Source: Streptomyces sp. CB02400 (GTDB lineage Bacteria > Actinomycetota > Actinomycetes > Streptomycetales > Streptomycetaceae). From it: 64,000 bases of DNA. Under the pieces are notes generated by a model. The model did not search any database. It saw nothing but the letters and a program-made list of their open reading frames with translations, and was not told where the DNA came from. The translations under genes and the position numbers were made by a program. Positions within the stretch are counted from its first letter, which is position 1, and the number at the start of each line of letters is the position of its first letter. Location: positions 333,090 to 397,089 of the forward strand of contig NZ_LIWB01000007.1 of assembly GCF_001905725.1 (NCBI RefSeq), given 5' to 3'. Positions 6,634 to 15,743 of the stretch are shown here, in pieces.

Positions 6634-9372
6634 ATGGTCCGACTCATGGGTCGATCCCGGCCCCGGTCGTCCCTGCGGCCCGGTGCCGCGGCGTCCGTCC
6701 GGCGCCGACGGGACGCAGACGGCCGCTCCCGGTGGCATCCGGCGGCGGTGCTGCGGTCGGTGCTGAGCGGGCGCAGCGTCGCCGGACAGGTGTTCGTGCT
6801 GCACCTGACGATCGTGCTGCTGCTGGTCGTGGCCGCCGTCGTGGCGCTGGTGCTCCAGGTGCGGCGGGACAGCACACAGGAGGCCCGCAACCGCTCCCTC
6901 GCCGTCGCGGAGACCTTCGCGAACGCGCCGGGCATCGTCGAGGCGCTGGAGTCCCCCGACCCCACGGCCGTGCTCCAGCCGCATGCCGCGGCGGCCCGCG
7001 AGCAGGCGAACGTCGACTTCATCGTCGTCATGAACACCGACGGCATCCGCTACACGCATCCCGAACCGGACCGCATCGGCAAGAAGTTCGTCGGCACCAT
7101 CGGGCCCGCGCTGGCCGGCGAGCCGGTGGTGGAGGAGATCGAGGGCACCATCGGACAGCTGGTGCAGGCGGTGGTGCCGGTCGAGGACGCCGGCGGCGAG
7201 GTGGTGGGCCTGGTCTCGGCCGGCATCACGACCGAGCACGTCGGCGGGGCGGCGGAGGACCAGCTTCCCCTCGTCCTGAGCGCGGCGCTCGCCGCGCTCG
7301 CCCTGGCGACCGGCGGCGCGGCCCTGGTGAGCAGACGGCTGCTGCGCCAGACCCATGGCCTGGGCCCGCGCGAGATGACCCGGATGTACGAACACCACGA
7401 CGCGGTGCTGCACGCGGTGCGCGAAGGGGTGATCATCGTCGACGGGGACGGGACGCTCATGCTCGCCAACGACGAGGCGCGCCGGCTGCTCGGCCTGCCC
7501 GAGGACGCCGAGGGCCGGCCCGTGCCGGACATCGGCCTGGACCCCGGCACCGCCGAACTGCTGTCCTCGGGCCGTGTCGCCACGGACGAGGTGCATCTGG
7601 TGGCCGACCGGCTGCTGGCGGTCAACCAGCGGCCCACCGACCGGGCCGGCGGCCCGCCCGGCAGCGTGGCCACGGTCCGCGACTCCACCGAGCTGCGCGC
7701 CCTGTCCGGCCGGGCGGAGGCGTCACGCGAGCGGCTCAACATGCTGTACGACGCGGGGGTGGGCATCGGGACGAGCCTGGACGTCACCCGCACGGCCGAG
7801 GAACTCGCCGAGCTGGCCGTGCCGCGGTTCGCCGACTTCGTCACGGTGGACCTGTTCGAGTCGGTGCTGGCCGGCGGCCACCCCGACGCGGCCGGCGTAC
7901 TGCGCCGCGCGGCGTCGGTGGGGATCGGCGCGGACGCCCCGCTCTACCCCAAGGGCGAGCAGATCCGCTTCGTCGCGTCGGCCCCGCAGGGCGTCAGCCT
8001 CGCCACCGGCCGGCCGGTCCTGGAGCCCCGGCTCGACGAGGCGCCCGGCTGGCACGCACAGGACGTGGAACGCTCCGGGCAGGTCATGGAGTACGGCATC
8101 CATTCGCTGATCACCGTGCCGCTGCGGGCCGGGGCGCTGGTGCTCGGGGTGGTCAGCTTCTGGCGTTCGCGGAAGGCGGAGCCGTTCGACACCGAGGAGC
8201 TGGCTCTCGCGGAGGAGCTGGTCGCCCGGGCCGCGGTCTCCATCGACAACGCCCGCCGTTACACGCGCGAGCACAGCATGGCGGTGACGCTCCAGCGGAG
8301 CCTGCTGCCGCGCACCCTGCCCGAGCAGAGCGCCCTGGAGATCGCCTACCGCTACCTTCCCGCGCAGGCCGGGGTGGGCGGGGACTGGTTCGACGTGCTG
8401 CCGCTGTCCGGTGCCCGGGTCGCGCTCGTGGTCGGCGACGTCGTCGGCCACGGCCTGCACGCGGCGGCCACGATGGGGCGGCTGCGCACGGCGGTGCACA
8501 ACTTCTCCGCCCTCGACCTCCCGCCCGACGAGCTCCTGGCCCTGCTCGACGAGCTGGTCGGGCGCATCGACCAGGACGAGGCGCAGGACGAGCAGAGCGC
8601 GCCGGTGACGGGGGCGACCTGTCTGTACGCGGTCTACGACCCGGTCTCCCGGCGCTGCACCGTGGCCCGGGCGGGCCATCCGCCGCCGGCCGTGGTCCGC
8701 CCGGACGGCGGTGTGGAGTTCTGGGACGTGCCCGCAGGCCCCCCGCTGGGGCTGGGCGGTCTGCCGTTCGAGTCGGCCGAGCTGGAACTGCCGGAGGGCA
8801 GCCGGCTCGTCCTCTACACCGACGGGCTGGTCGAGGACCGCGGGCACGACATCGACGTCGGCCTGGAGCGGCTGCGCGAGGCGCTGTCCCGGTCCGGCGA
8901 CTCCCCCGAGGACACCTGCAGGGTCGTACTGGAGTCCCGGCGCCCGGCGCGGACCGGCGACGACATCGCGCTGCTCGTGGCGCGGACACGGGCGCTGCCC
9001 GCCGGCCGGATCGCCCAGTGGCCGGTGCCGCCGGACCCGGCGGCCGTCGGCGAGGTGCGGGCGGCGGTCACCCGGAAGCTGGCCGAGTGGGGGCTGGACG
9101 AGCTGACGTTCAGCACGGAGCTGATCCTGAGCGAGCTGGTCACCAACGCGCTCCGCTACGGCGGCACCCCCATCCAGGTGCGGATGCTGTACGACCACAA
9201 CCTGATCTGCGAGGTGTACGACAGCAGCAGCACCTCGCCCCATCTGCGGTACGCGACCATGACGGACGAGGGCGGGCGCGGCCTGTTCCTGGTGGCCCAG
9301 CTCGCCGAACGCTGGGGCACCCGCTATCTGCCCGCCGGCAAGGTCATCTGGACGGAGCAGCCCGTTCCGTGA
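6634..9372 (+). CDS. Membrane SpoIIE-type PP2C phosphatase with sensor, PAS, GAF and HATPase domains
   Basis: A 912-residue signalling protein. A first membrane segment (about residues 48-74, FVLHLTIVLLLVVAAVVALV) is followed by a CitA/DcuS-like extracytoplasmic sensor (IVVMNTDGIRYTHPEPDRIG) and a second membrane helix (about 210-235). Then come a PAS domain, a GAF domain (about 360-540), a PP2C phosphatase domain (GGDWFDVLPL, VGDVVGHGLHAAATMGR, LVLYTDGLVED) and a C-terminal HATPase domain (ELILSELVTNALRYGG). Proteins of this build usually dephosphorylate anti-sigma antagonists and may also bind anti-sigma partners. The ligand of the sensor is unknown. The ATG at 6634 was used; one at 6646 is possible. 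It is monocistronic. Confidence 0.93.
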   Translation: MVRLMGRSRPRSSLRPGAAASVRRRRDADGRSRWHPAAVLRSVLSGRSVAGQVFVLHLTIVLLLVVAAVVALVLQVRRDSTQEARNRSLAVAETFANAPGIVEALESPDPTAVLQPHAAAAREQANVDFIVVMNTDGIRYTHPEPDRIGKKFVGTIGPALAGEPVVEEIEGTIGQLVQAVVPVEDAGGEVVGLVSAGITTEHVGGAAEDQLPLVLSAALAALALATGGAALVSRRLLRQTHGLGPREMTRMYEHHDAVLHAVREGVIIVDGDGTLMLANDEARRLLGLPEDAEGRPVPDIGLDPGTAELLSSGRVATDEVHLVADRLLAVNQRPTDRAGGPPGSVATVRDSTELRALSGRAEASRERLNMLYDAGVGIGTSLDVTRTAEELAELAVPRFADFVTVDLFESVLAGGHPDAAGVLRRAASVGIGADAPLYPKGEQIRFVASAPQGVSLATGRPVLEPRLDEAPGWHAQDVERSGQVMEYGIHSLITVPLRAGALVLGVVSFWRSRKAEPFDTEELALAEELVARAAVSIDNARRYTREHSMAVTLQRSLLPRTLPEQSALEIAYRYLPAQAGVGGDWFDVLPLSGARVALVVGDVVGHGLHAAATMGRLRTAVHNFSALDLPPDELLALLDELVGRIDQDEAQDEQSAPVTGATCLYAVYDPVSRRCTVARAGHPPPAVVRPDGGVEFWDVPAGPPLGLGGLPFESAELELPEGSRLVLYTDGLVEDRGHDIDVGLERLREALSRSGDSPEDTCRVVLESRRPARTGDDIALLVARTRALPAGRIAQWPVPPDPAAVGEVRAAVTRKLAEWGLDELTFSTELILSELVTNALRYGGTPIQVRMLYDHNLICEVYDSSSTSPHLRYATMTDEGGRGLFLVAQLAERWGTRYLPAGKVIWTEQPVP

Positions 9373-9395
9373 GCCATAAGGTCAGGCGGGGAGAT

Positions 9396-9416
9396 CTCAT
9401 AAGAGAGGCTTATGAG
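9396..9416. promoter_or_regulatory. 21-bp perfect inverted repeat upstream of fprA
   Basis: CTCATAAG-N5-CTTATGAG, an exact 8-bp inverted repeat, lies 91 bases before the ferredoxin reductase start and 24 bases after the phosphatase stop. It is AT-rich for this genome and has the size and symmetry of a dimeric regulator operator. The regulator is unknown. Confidence 0.55.
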
Positions 9417-9437
9417 CCCATAGACCGGACCCGCGTA

Positions 9438-9456
9438 CCAGGTAAGGCATGCCTCA
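9438..9456. promoter_or_regulatory. Iron-box-like site (DmdR/IdeR type)
   Basis: The 19 bases CCAGGTAAGGCATGCCTCA match the DtxR-family consensus TTAGGTTAGGCTCACCTAA at 12 positions, including AGGT on the left and CCT on the right. It lies 50 bases before the reductase start, a suitable position for iron-dependent control. This is motif comparison by eye only. Confidence 0.4.
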
Positions 9457-9506
9457 GTCTAGGCTTCCAACCGAGTCGCCTGTCATCGCTCGAAGGGAAC
9501 CTGACC

Positions 9507-10871
9507 ATGCCCCGCCCCCTGCGGGTAGCCATCGTCGGATCCGGCCCCGCCGGGATCTACGCCGCCGACGCCCTGCTCAAGTCCGACGTGGCCGCCGAAC
9601 CGGGCGTGTCCATCGACATCTTCGAGCGGATGCCTGCGCCGTTCGGACTGATCCGGTACGGCGTCGCCCCCGACCACCCGCGGATCAAGGGCATCATCAC
9701 GGCCCTGCACCAGGTGCTCGACAAGCCGCAGATCCGTCTGTTCGGCAACGTCGACTACGGCACCGACCTCCACCTCGACGATCTGCGCGCGTTCTACGAC
9801 GGTGTGATCTTCGCCACCGGCGCCACGGCCGACCGCGCGCTGGACGTGCCGGGCATCGACCTCGACGGCTCCTACGGCGCCGCGGACTTCGTCTCCTGGT
9901 ACGACGGCCACCCGGACGTGCCGCGCACCTGGCCCCTGGAGGCCGAGAAGGTCGCCGTGCTCGGCGTCGGCAACGTCGCCCTCGACGTGGCCCGCGTCCT
10001 GGCCAAGACGGCCGACGAGCTGCTGCCGACCGAGATCCCGGCGAACGTGTACGAGGGTCTGAAGGCCAACAAGGCGCTGGAGGTCCACGTCTTCGGCCGC
10101 CGTGGCCCGGCGCAGGCGAAGTTCAGCCCGATGGAGCTGCGGGAGCTGGACCACTCCCCCAACATCGAGGTGATCGTCGACCCCGAGGACATCGACTACG
10201 ACGAGGGCTCGATCGCGACCCGGCGCGGCAACAAGCAGGCCGACATGGTCGCCAAGACCCTGGAGAACTGGGCGATCCGCGATGCCGGCGACCGTCCGCA
10301 CAAGCTGTTCCTGCACTTCTTCGAGTCGCCCACCGAGATCCTCGGCGAGGACGGCAAGGTCGTCGGCCTGCGCACCGAGCGCACCGAACTCGACGGGACC
10401 GGCAACGTCAAGGGGACCGGCGAGTTCAAGGACTGGGACGTCAGCGCGGTCTACCGGGCCGTGGGCTACCTCTCCGACAAGCTCCCCAAGCTGCCGTGGG
10501 ACATCGGCTCCGGCACGGTCCCGGACGAGGGCGGGCGTGTCATCCAGGAGACCGGCGAGCACCTGGAGTCCACGTACGTCACCGGCTGGATCCGGCGCGG
10601 TCCGGTGGGTCTGATCGGCCACACCAAGGGCGACGCCAACGAGACGGTGGGGAACCTGCTGGCGGACTACGCGGCCGGCCGGCTCCAGACTCCCGGCTCG
10701 CCCGACCCGGAGGCCGTGGACGCGTTCCTCGCCGAGCGCGGCATCCGCTTCACCACCTGGGACGGCTGGTACCGCCTGGACGCCGCGGAGAAGGCGCTGG
10801 GCGAGCCGCAGGGCCGTGAGCGCGTGAAGATCGTGGAGCGCGAGGACATGCTCCGCGAGAGCGGCGCCTGA
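9507..10871 (+). CDS. fprA: Ferredoxin/adrenodoxin-type NADP reductase (FprA-like)
   Basis: A 454-residue FAD enzyme of the adrenodoxin-reductase class, passing electrons between NADPH and ferredoxin, for example to cytochromes P450. The N-terminal FAD site is VAIVGSGPAGIYAADALL (GxGxxG). The family segment PFGLIRYGVAPDHPRIKG follows. The NADP site is VAVLGVGNVALDVARVL, and VTGWIRRGPVGLIGHTK lies near the C-terminus. The length is normal for the family. The ATG at 9507 follows GAAGGGAACC. The frame is open far upstream through the phosphatase gene in another frame, which is a GC artefact. Two operator-like sites lie in its promoter region. It converges on GH65 with a strong shared terminator. 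Confidence 0.95.
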   Translation: MPRPLRVAIVGSGPAGIYAADALLKSDVAAEPGVSIDIFERMPAPFGLIRYGVAPDHPRIKGIITALHQVLDKPQIRLFGNVDYGTDLHLDDLRAFYDGVIFATGATADRALDVPGIDLDGSYGAADFVSWYDGHPDVPRTWPLEAEKVAVLGVGNVALDVARVLAKTADELLPTEIPANVYEGLKANKALEVHVFGRRGPAQAKFSPMELRELDHSPNIEVIVDPEDIDYDEGSIATRRGNKQADMVAKTLENWAIRDAGDRPHKLFLHFFESPTEILGEDGKVVGLRTERTELDGTGNVKGTGEFKDWDVSAVYRAVGYLSDKLPKLPWDIGSGTVPDEGGRVIQETGEHLESTYVTGWIRRGPVGLIGHTKGDANETVGNLLADYAAGRLQTPGSPDPEAVDAFLAERGIRFTTWDGWYRLDAAEKALGEPQGRERVKIVEREDMLRESGA

Positions 10872-10896
10872 CCCCCTGCCCGCGAGGGCTCATTAC

Positions 10897-10939
10897 CGCG
10901 CGCCCGTCCGGTCCGTTCCCCGGACCGGACGGGCGCGCG
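10897..10939. terminator. Bidirectional terminator, 19-bp perfect stem
   Basis: A 19-bp perfect stem (10897-10915 with 10921-10939) closes a 5-base TTCCC loop between the convergent reductase and GH65 stops. Perfect symmetry and position support bidirectional termination. Confidence 0.9.
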
Positions 10940-10943
10940 CGTG

Positions 10944-13313
10944 TCAGTCCGGGAGGGCCAGGCGGTCCGTCTCGCCGGGCTGGAGATGGACCGTGCGGTC
11001 CGGGAGGTGGACCTCGATCGGGGAGCGGCCGGAGGCGGGCACGGCGATCTCCAGCAGGCCGTGTTCCAGCCGCAGCCGGACACCCCAGTGGCCGTGGTAG
11101 CGCAGGGTGAAACCGTAGGAGGAGAGTTCGGGCAGGGGCACCGGGTCGAGCCACAGGGCTCCGCCGCGGGTCTCCAGACCGGTCAGTCCGCGCTGGACGA
11201 GGTCGAGGGTGCCGGCCATGGCGCCGAGGTGGATGCCCTCCCCGGTGGTGCCGCCCTGGATGTCGGCGATGTCCGCCTGGAGGGCCTCCTGGCAGAACTT
11301 CCAGGCGTCCGCGCGCCGGGCGCGGGCCAGCACCCAGCCGTGGACCAGGCCGCTGAGGGTGGAGCCGTGGCTGGTGCGGTGCAGGTAGTGGTCGACCGTG
11401 CGCCGCCAGGTCCGTTCGTCCAGGATCGTCCCCAGTCTGCGGAAGAGCCCCTGGAGTTCGGCGGGCGAGAAGAGGTAGCCCAGCATCAGGACGTCCGCCT
11501 GCTTGGAGGCCTGGTACCGGTTGACGGTGTCGCCCTCGGCCTCCAGCAGCCGGTCCAGACGCCGGATGTCGCCGTAGCGGCGCCGGTAGCCGCGCCAGTC
11601 GAGTTCGGCGAGTTCGCCGTAGCCCTCGAACTGGCTGATGACGCCGTGGTGGACGGGGACGTGGAGAGTGCGGGAGATCTCCTCCCACTGCTCCAGTTCC
11701 CTCGCGTCCAGTCCGGTCCGCTCGGCGAGTTCACGGCGGCGCGGCTCGGGCAGGCCGCGCAGCACGTCCAGGGTGCGGGCGAGCACCCAGGCGGCCGTGA
11801 CATTGGTGTACGCGTTGTCGTCGAGGCCCGGTTCGGCGGCGTCCGGGTAGGCGTCGTGGTACTCGTCCGGGCCGACCACGCCCTTGATGCGGTAGCGGCC
11901 CAGACGGTCGTCGAAGGTGGCGGAGTCCGCCCAGAAGCGGGAGATGTTCAGCAGCATCTCGGCGCCCTTGGTGTGCAGGAACTCCTGGTCGCCGCTGGCC
12001 TCGCAGTACTGCCAGACGTTGTACGCGATCGCCGATCCGACGTGGTGCTGGAGGTGGGAGTGGTCGGGCAGCCAACGGCCGGAGCGGGGGTTGAGGTGCA
12101 GCTGCTGGGTCTCCTCCCGGCCGTCGCTGCCGCTCTGCCAGGGGTACATCGCGCCGTGGCGCCCGGCGTCCCGGGCGGCGGTGCGGGCGCGCTCCAGCCG
12201 CCGGTGGCGGTGGTGCAGCAGCGCGCGGGAGATCTCGGGGAAGTGCAGGTTGAGGTACGGCAGGACGAACAGCTCGTCCCAGAAGACGTGCCCCCGGTAC
12301 GCCTCGCCGTGCAGTCCTCGGGCGGGGACCCCCACGTCCAGGTCCGCGGTGTGCGGGGAGAGGGTCTGCAGGACGTGGAAGAGGTGCAGCCGCAGGATGC
12401 GGCCGGCCTCGCCGGGTACGTCCAGTTCGGCCCGGCGCCACAGCTGGTCCCAGGCCGTCAGGTGCGGCGGGAGCAGCTCGTCGAAGCCGCCCGCCCGGAC
12501 CACCCGGTCGACGGCGGCGTGCAGCGGGTCGCTGATCGCGGGGTCGCGGGAGGTGTGCAGGGCGACGATCTTGTCGACGGTGACGGTCTCTCCGGCGGCC
12601 AGGTCCAGCCGGATGCTCTGCAGGGCGCGCGGGCGGTCGTGCCGGTTCGTGACGGGCGCGGGTGCGGTCAGCCGGGCGGCGAGCGCGATCCGGACGTCCG
12701 AGGTGCGGGTGCGGCAGCGCAGCCACACCGTGTCCGCGGCGGTCGTGCCGGTGAGCACATGGGTCAGATGGCGGCCGTCCAGGTCCCGGTAGCGCGGCAC
12801 CCCGGCGTTGGTGACGTCGCCGTCGAGCGCCGCCTCGGTCTCCAGGGGGCCGGAGAAGCCCTCGGCGGTGAACTCGGTGCGCAGACCGGCCAGATGGGGG
12901 TCGGCCATGTGCACGAAGCGGTGCTGGCGCACCATGAGCGTCCGTCCGGCGCCGAGGCCGTACCGCGTCCTGCGCTCCAGGAGTCCGGAGGACAGGTGCA
13001 GGGTCTCGCCGTGGTCGAGCACGTGTGCGGTGTCGGGGGTGAGCCAGGGCTCGCCGGGGAGCCGGAAGCGCAGCGGCAGCCAGTTGGGCAGGTTGACCAT
13101 GTCCTCGTTCTCGACGTGCCGTCCGGCGACCTCGGAGACGAGCCGGTTGTAGACGCCGGCCGCGTACGTGCCCGGGTAGTGCACCTCGTCCGCGGAACAC
13201 TCCGGCAGCGCGCCCCGGGTGGCGAAGTATCCGTTGCCCAGGGTGCACAGCGACTCCCGCAGACGCGCGTCGGCGGGGTCGTACCCCTCGTGCTCCCAGG
13301 TCCAGCCCGTCAC
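10944..13313 (-). CDS. Glycoside hydrolase family 65 disaccharide phosphorylase
   Basis: A 789-residue GH65 protein, the family of maltose, trehalose and kojibiose phosphorylases. The (alpha/alpha)6 barrel contains HVFWDELF (342-349), the general acid Glu484 in GVVGPDEYHD, KQAD at 604-607 and the phosphate-loop TSHGSTLS at 647-654. An N-terminal beta-sandwich and short C-terminal beta domain give full length. His649 in the phosphate loop favours a phosphorylase over a hydrolase. The disaccharide cannot be assigned by eye, and no mutase or transporter adjoins it. The GTG start at 13313 follows GGGAGGAG. A 27-base palindrome lies 26 bases upstream. Confidence 0.93.
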   Translation of the reverse strand: MTGWTWEHEGYDPADARLRESLCTLGNGYFATRGALPECSADEVHYPGTYAAGVYNRLVSEVAGRHVENEDMVNLPNWLPLRFRLPGEPWLTPDTAHVLDHGETLHLSSGLLERRTRYGLGAGRTLMVRQHRFVHMADPHLAGLRTEFTAEGFSGPLETEAALDGDVTNAGVPRYRDLDGRHLTHVLTGTTAADTVWLRCRTRTSDVRIALAARLTAPAPVTNRHDRPRALQSIRLDLAAGETVTVDKIVALHTSRDPAISDPLHAAVDRVVRAGGFDELLPPHLTAWDQLWRRAELDVPGEAGRILRLHLFHVLQTLSPHTADLDVGVPARGLHGEAYRGHVFWDELFVLPYLNLHFPEISRALLHHRHRRLERARTAARDAGRHGAMYPWQSGSDGREETQQLHLNPRSGRWLPDHSHLQHHVGSAIAYNVWQYCEASGDQEFLHTKGAEMLLNISRFWADSATFDDRLGRYRIKGVVGPDEYHDAYPDAAEPGLDDNAYTNVTAAWVLARTLDVLRGLPEPRRRELAERTGLDARELEQWEEISRTLHVPVHHGVISQFEGYGELAELDWRGYRRRYGDIRRLDRLLEAEGDTVNRYQASKQADVLMLGYLFSPAELQGLFRRLGTILDERTWRRTVDHYLHRTSHGSTLSGLVHGWVLARARRADAWKFCQEALQADIADIQGGTTGEGIHLGAMAGTLDLVQRGLTGLETRGGALWLDPVPLPELSSYGFTLRYHGHWGVRLRLEHGLLEIAVPASGRSPIEVHLPDRTVHLQPGETDRLALPD

Positions 13314-13644
13314 TGCGACACTCCTCCCGCCGACGGCTGCCGCCGCGGCGCGGCGCCGCGGCGGCCCGTCCCGGAGTCGTCACCGACGGTGAGACCCGCA
13401 CCGGTCATGGACGGACGGCCACCACGGCCGACGACCGACCACCGGAGTACCCGCGGCGGCCACCCGGCACACCCGGACAGCCATCAGCGCCTGCCTCCCG
13501 ACTCCTGCCGGGGTCACGAAGCCCGGCACACATCTACCGCGCCGACTCCCCCGCCTCACAGCCGCACGCACAAACCCTCACTCAAACCGACCGGAAGACA
13601 CCGCCCCCGGAGCCGGCCTGATCCGGAGGACAGACCCGAACCGT
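13314..13644. other. Intergenic region upstream of GH65
   Basis: 331 bases with no convincing gene on either strand. The one clear structure is a 27-base perfect palindrome at 13339-13365 (13-bp arms, GCCGCCGCGGCGC, around one base), in the leader or promoter of the GH65 gene. The rest is Pro/Arg/Ser-type low-complexity sequence with no coding signature. Confidence 0.6.
13339..13365. promoter_or_regulatory. 27-base palindrome in the GH65 leader
   Basis: Arms of 13 bases (13339-13351 and 13353-13365) are exact inverted repeats around a single G. Ending 26 bases before the GTG, it would sit in or beside the 5' leader. It could be an operator or a hairpin that affects translation. Confidence 0.5.
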
Positions 13645-15402
13645 CTACCGCTCCCCCACCGGCACGCGCCACAGCAGTGTGGTGCCCCCGTCTGCGGAGT
13701 CGGTGATGTCGAACGTGCCACCCAGTTGTTCCGCTCGTTCGGCCATGTTGCGCAGGCCGCTGCGGCGGCCCCCGTCCGGGATGCCCACGCCGTTGTCCGC
13801 GACCGTCAGCCGTACCTCGCGTCCGTCGGTCTCGAGCACCACCTCGGCACGGTCGGCGCGGGCGTGCCGGGCGATGTTGGTCAGCGCCTCGAAGAGCACG
13901 GCCACCAGATGGTCGGCGGCCTCCTTGGAGACGTGGGTGTCGATCAGGCCCTCCATCCGCACGCTCGGGGGGAAGCCGAGCACGGGTGCGGTCTCGCCGA
14001 CCACCCGTACGACGCGGGCGCGCAGGCCGGTTCCGCCGCCCTCGTCGGCGGGCGAGCGCAGGCCGAAGATGGTCGACCTGATGATCTTGATGGTCTCGTC
14101 GAGGTCGTCCACGGCCCGCAGCACCCGCTCCGAGGCCTCCTTGTGCTCGATGAACCGGCCGGCGCTCTGCAGCGTCATACCGGTGGCGAACAACCGCTGG
14201 ATGGCCAGGTCGTGCAGATCGCGGGCGATGCGGTCGCGGTCCTCGAACACGGCGATCTGCTCGGCGTCCCGGCGGCGCTCCGCCAGCTCCATCGCCACGG
14301 CCGCCTGGGCGGCGAACCCCTGCAGCGGTTCGATCTCCTTGTCCGTGAACGCGTTGCGGTCCACGGCCCGCGCCAGCAGGACGATGCCACGCACGCTCTC
14401 GCCCGACCCGATGGGCACGGCGACCGCCGGACCGAGGTCGGCGAGCTGCTGGGGACCGGAGTAGACCCGTTCGTCGCGTGCGATGTCCGCGGTGGTGACG
14501 GGAGCGGCACTGGTGAAGGCGCGGCCGAGCAGGCTGTCGTCGACGGGCACGACGAGCCCCCGGTGGGTGTCGGCGCCCTGTCCGATGGCCAGTTCCACGG
14601 TCAGCGAGTCGGTGTCCGCCATGGGCACCGCGACCGCGGCGAGGGCGGCCCCGGTGATCTCCCGGGCGCGTTCCGCGATGAGCGCGAGCGCCGAGCCGCG
14701 TTCGCTGCCGGACATCAGTCCGTGGGTGATCTCGGCGTTGGCCTGGAGCCAGCGTTCGCGCTGCCGGGACTCCTCGTAGAGGCGGGCGTTGTCGATGGCG
14801 ACGCCGGCGGCGACGGCGAGGGTGGACAGGACCGACTCGTCCTCCTCGTCGAAGTGCGCCCCGCCCCGCTTCTCGGTCAGGTACAGGTTGCCGAACACCT
14901 GGTCGCGGACCCGGATGGGGACGCCGAGGAAGGTGTTCATCGGCGGGTGGTGGGCCGGGAATCCGTACGAGGCGGGGTGGTCGGAGAGCTTCGGCACCCG
15001 CAGCGGTTCCGGATGGCGGATCAGCTCGCCGAGGATGCCGTGGCCCTCGGGGTAGTGGCCGATGCGGGCGATCTCCTCCTCGCTGACCCCGACGGTGTGG
15101 AAGGCGGACAGCCGCCTGCCGTCCGGGCCGATCACGCCCAGCGCGGCGTACTGGGCGTCCACCAGCGCCGCCGCGGCCTCCACGATGCTGTGCAGCACCT
15201 GCTCCAGGTCGAGTTCCCGGCCGACCGAGAGGACGGCCTCCAGCAGACTGTGCACCCGGTCGCGGGTGCCGCGGGCCGCGTCGATCCGCGCCTGGAGCTC
15301 CTCCAGCAGCTCGTCCAGCCTCAGCTGCGGTAGCCGTACGCGGGCGTCCTCGTCCCGCTCGGAGTCTGCCACCCGTGTGCCTCCCGTCCCCTCGTCCGGC
15401 AT
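13645..15402 (-). CDS. GAF-GAF sensor histidine kinase, DevS/DosT-like
   Basis: A 585-residue cytoplasmic kinase. Two GAF domains (about 48-208 and 228-375) precede a HisKA_3 domain with His397 in RIARDLHDLAIQRL and a HATPase domain (GVGIPDGGRRSGLRNMAERA). The first GAF contains GFPAHHPPMNTFLGVP. In mycobacterial DevS/DosT the haem-ligating His lies in this motif, so His151 or His152 could bind haem and sense O2, NO or CO. This is inferred from family knowledge. No response regulator gene adjoins it. It is transcribed divergently from a flavohaemoglobin gene, which fits NO or redox sensing. The ATG at 15402 is used. Confidence 0.92.
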   Translation of the reverse strand: MPDEGTGGTRVADSERDEDARVRLPQLRLDELLEELQARIDAARGTRDRVHSLLEAVLSVGRELDLEQVLHSIVEAAAALVDAQYAALGVIGPDGRRLSAFHTVGVSEEEIARIGHYPEGHGILGELIRHPEPLRVPKLSDHPASYGFPAHHPPMNTFLGVPIRVRDQVFGNLYLTEKRGGAHFDEEDESVLSTLAVAAGVAIDNARLYEESRQRERWLQANAEITHGLMSGSERGSALALIAERAREITGAALAAVAVPMADTDSLTVELAIGQGADTHRGLVVPVDDSLLGRAFTSAAPVTTADIARDERVYSGPQQLADLGPAVAVPIGSGESVRGIVLLARAVDRNAFTDKEIEPLQGFAAQAAVAMELAERRRDAEQIAVFEDRDRIARDLHDLAIQRLFATGMTLQSAGRFIEHKEASERVLRAVDDLDETIKIIRSTIFGLRSPADEGGGTGLRARVVRVVGETAPVLGFPPSVRMEGLIDTHVSKEAADHLVAVLFEALTNIARHARADRAEVVLETDGREVRLTVADNGVGIPDGGRRSGLRNMAERAEQLGGTFDITDSADGGTTLLWRVPVGER

Positions 15403-15743
15403 TGTCGCCCTGCGGTTTCCCGCCCGGCGTGCCGGTAACGGTCCAGTAAAGGCGACGGTACGGCATCGGCCGGACGGCCGGACCGGCGGGGACCACCGGC
15501 GGGCAGCCGGCCCGCTCGGCCGTCCGGCCCGCTCGGTCCGCCCGGCCGTTTGGGCCGGTCGGCCCTGTCCCGCGGTCGTCCTCCGGGGCCGGAGGTCCCC
15601 TTCCGGCGGGACGACGGTCCCGCGTTGCCCCCAGCGGCCCCGTTACCCCCGGAAACAGGCATGTCGGGTTGCTATACAGGTGCTGCCGCCGGTCCGGATC
15701 CGCGGTCCAACCCGCTTCCCCCGTCCCGCCCTTGGGAGACTTC
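15403..15743. other. Divergent promoter region, kinase and flavohaemoglobin
   Basis: 341 bases with no gene seen. It should carry promoters for both genes. Near the flavohaemoglobin, bases 15654-15676 start with AACAGGCATGT, which resembles the left half of the NsrR-type sites reported upstream of Streptomyces hmp genes. A TATAC element follows at about 15672. The right half of the site is weak, so this is a candidate only. Confidence 0.4.

Noticed and set aside
6627..10871. A 1414-codon open frame spanning the SpoIIE gene and continuing into the ferredoxin reductase.
   Set aside because: The first two-thirds is an Arg/Pro/Gly-rich out-of-frame reading of the phosphatase gene. The reductase has its own ribosome site and a family-typical start at 9507.
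10941..13706. A 921-codon rightward frame antisense to GH65.
   Set aside because: Low-complexity shadow. The minus-strand GH65 has clear catalytic motifs.
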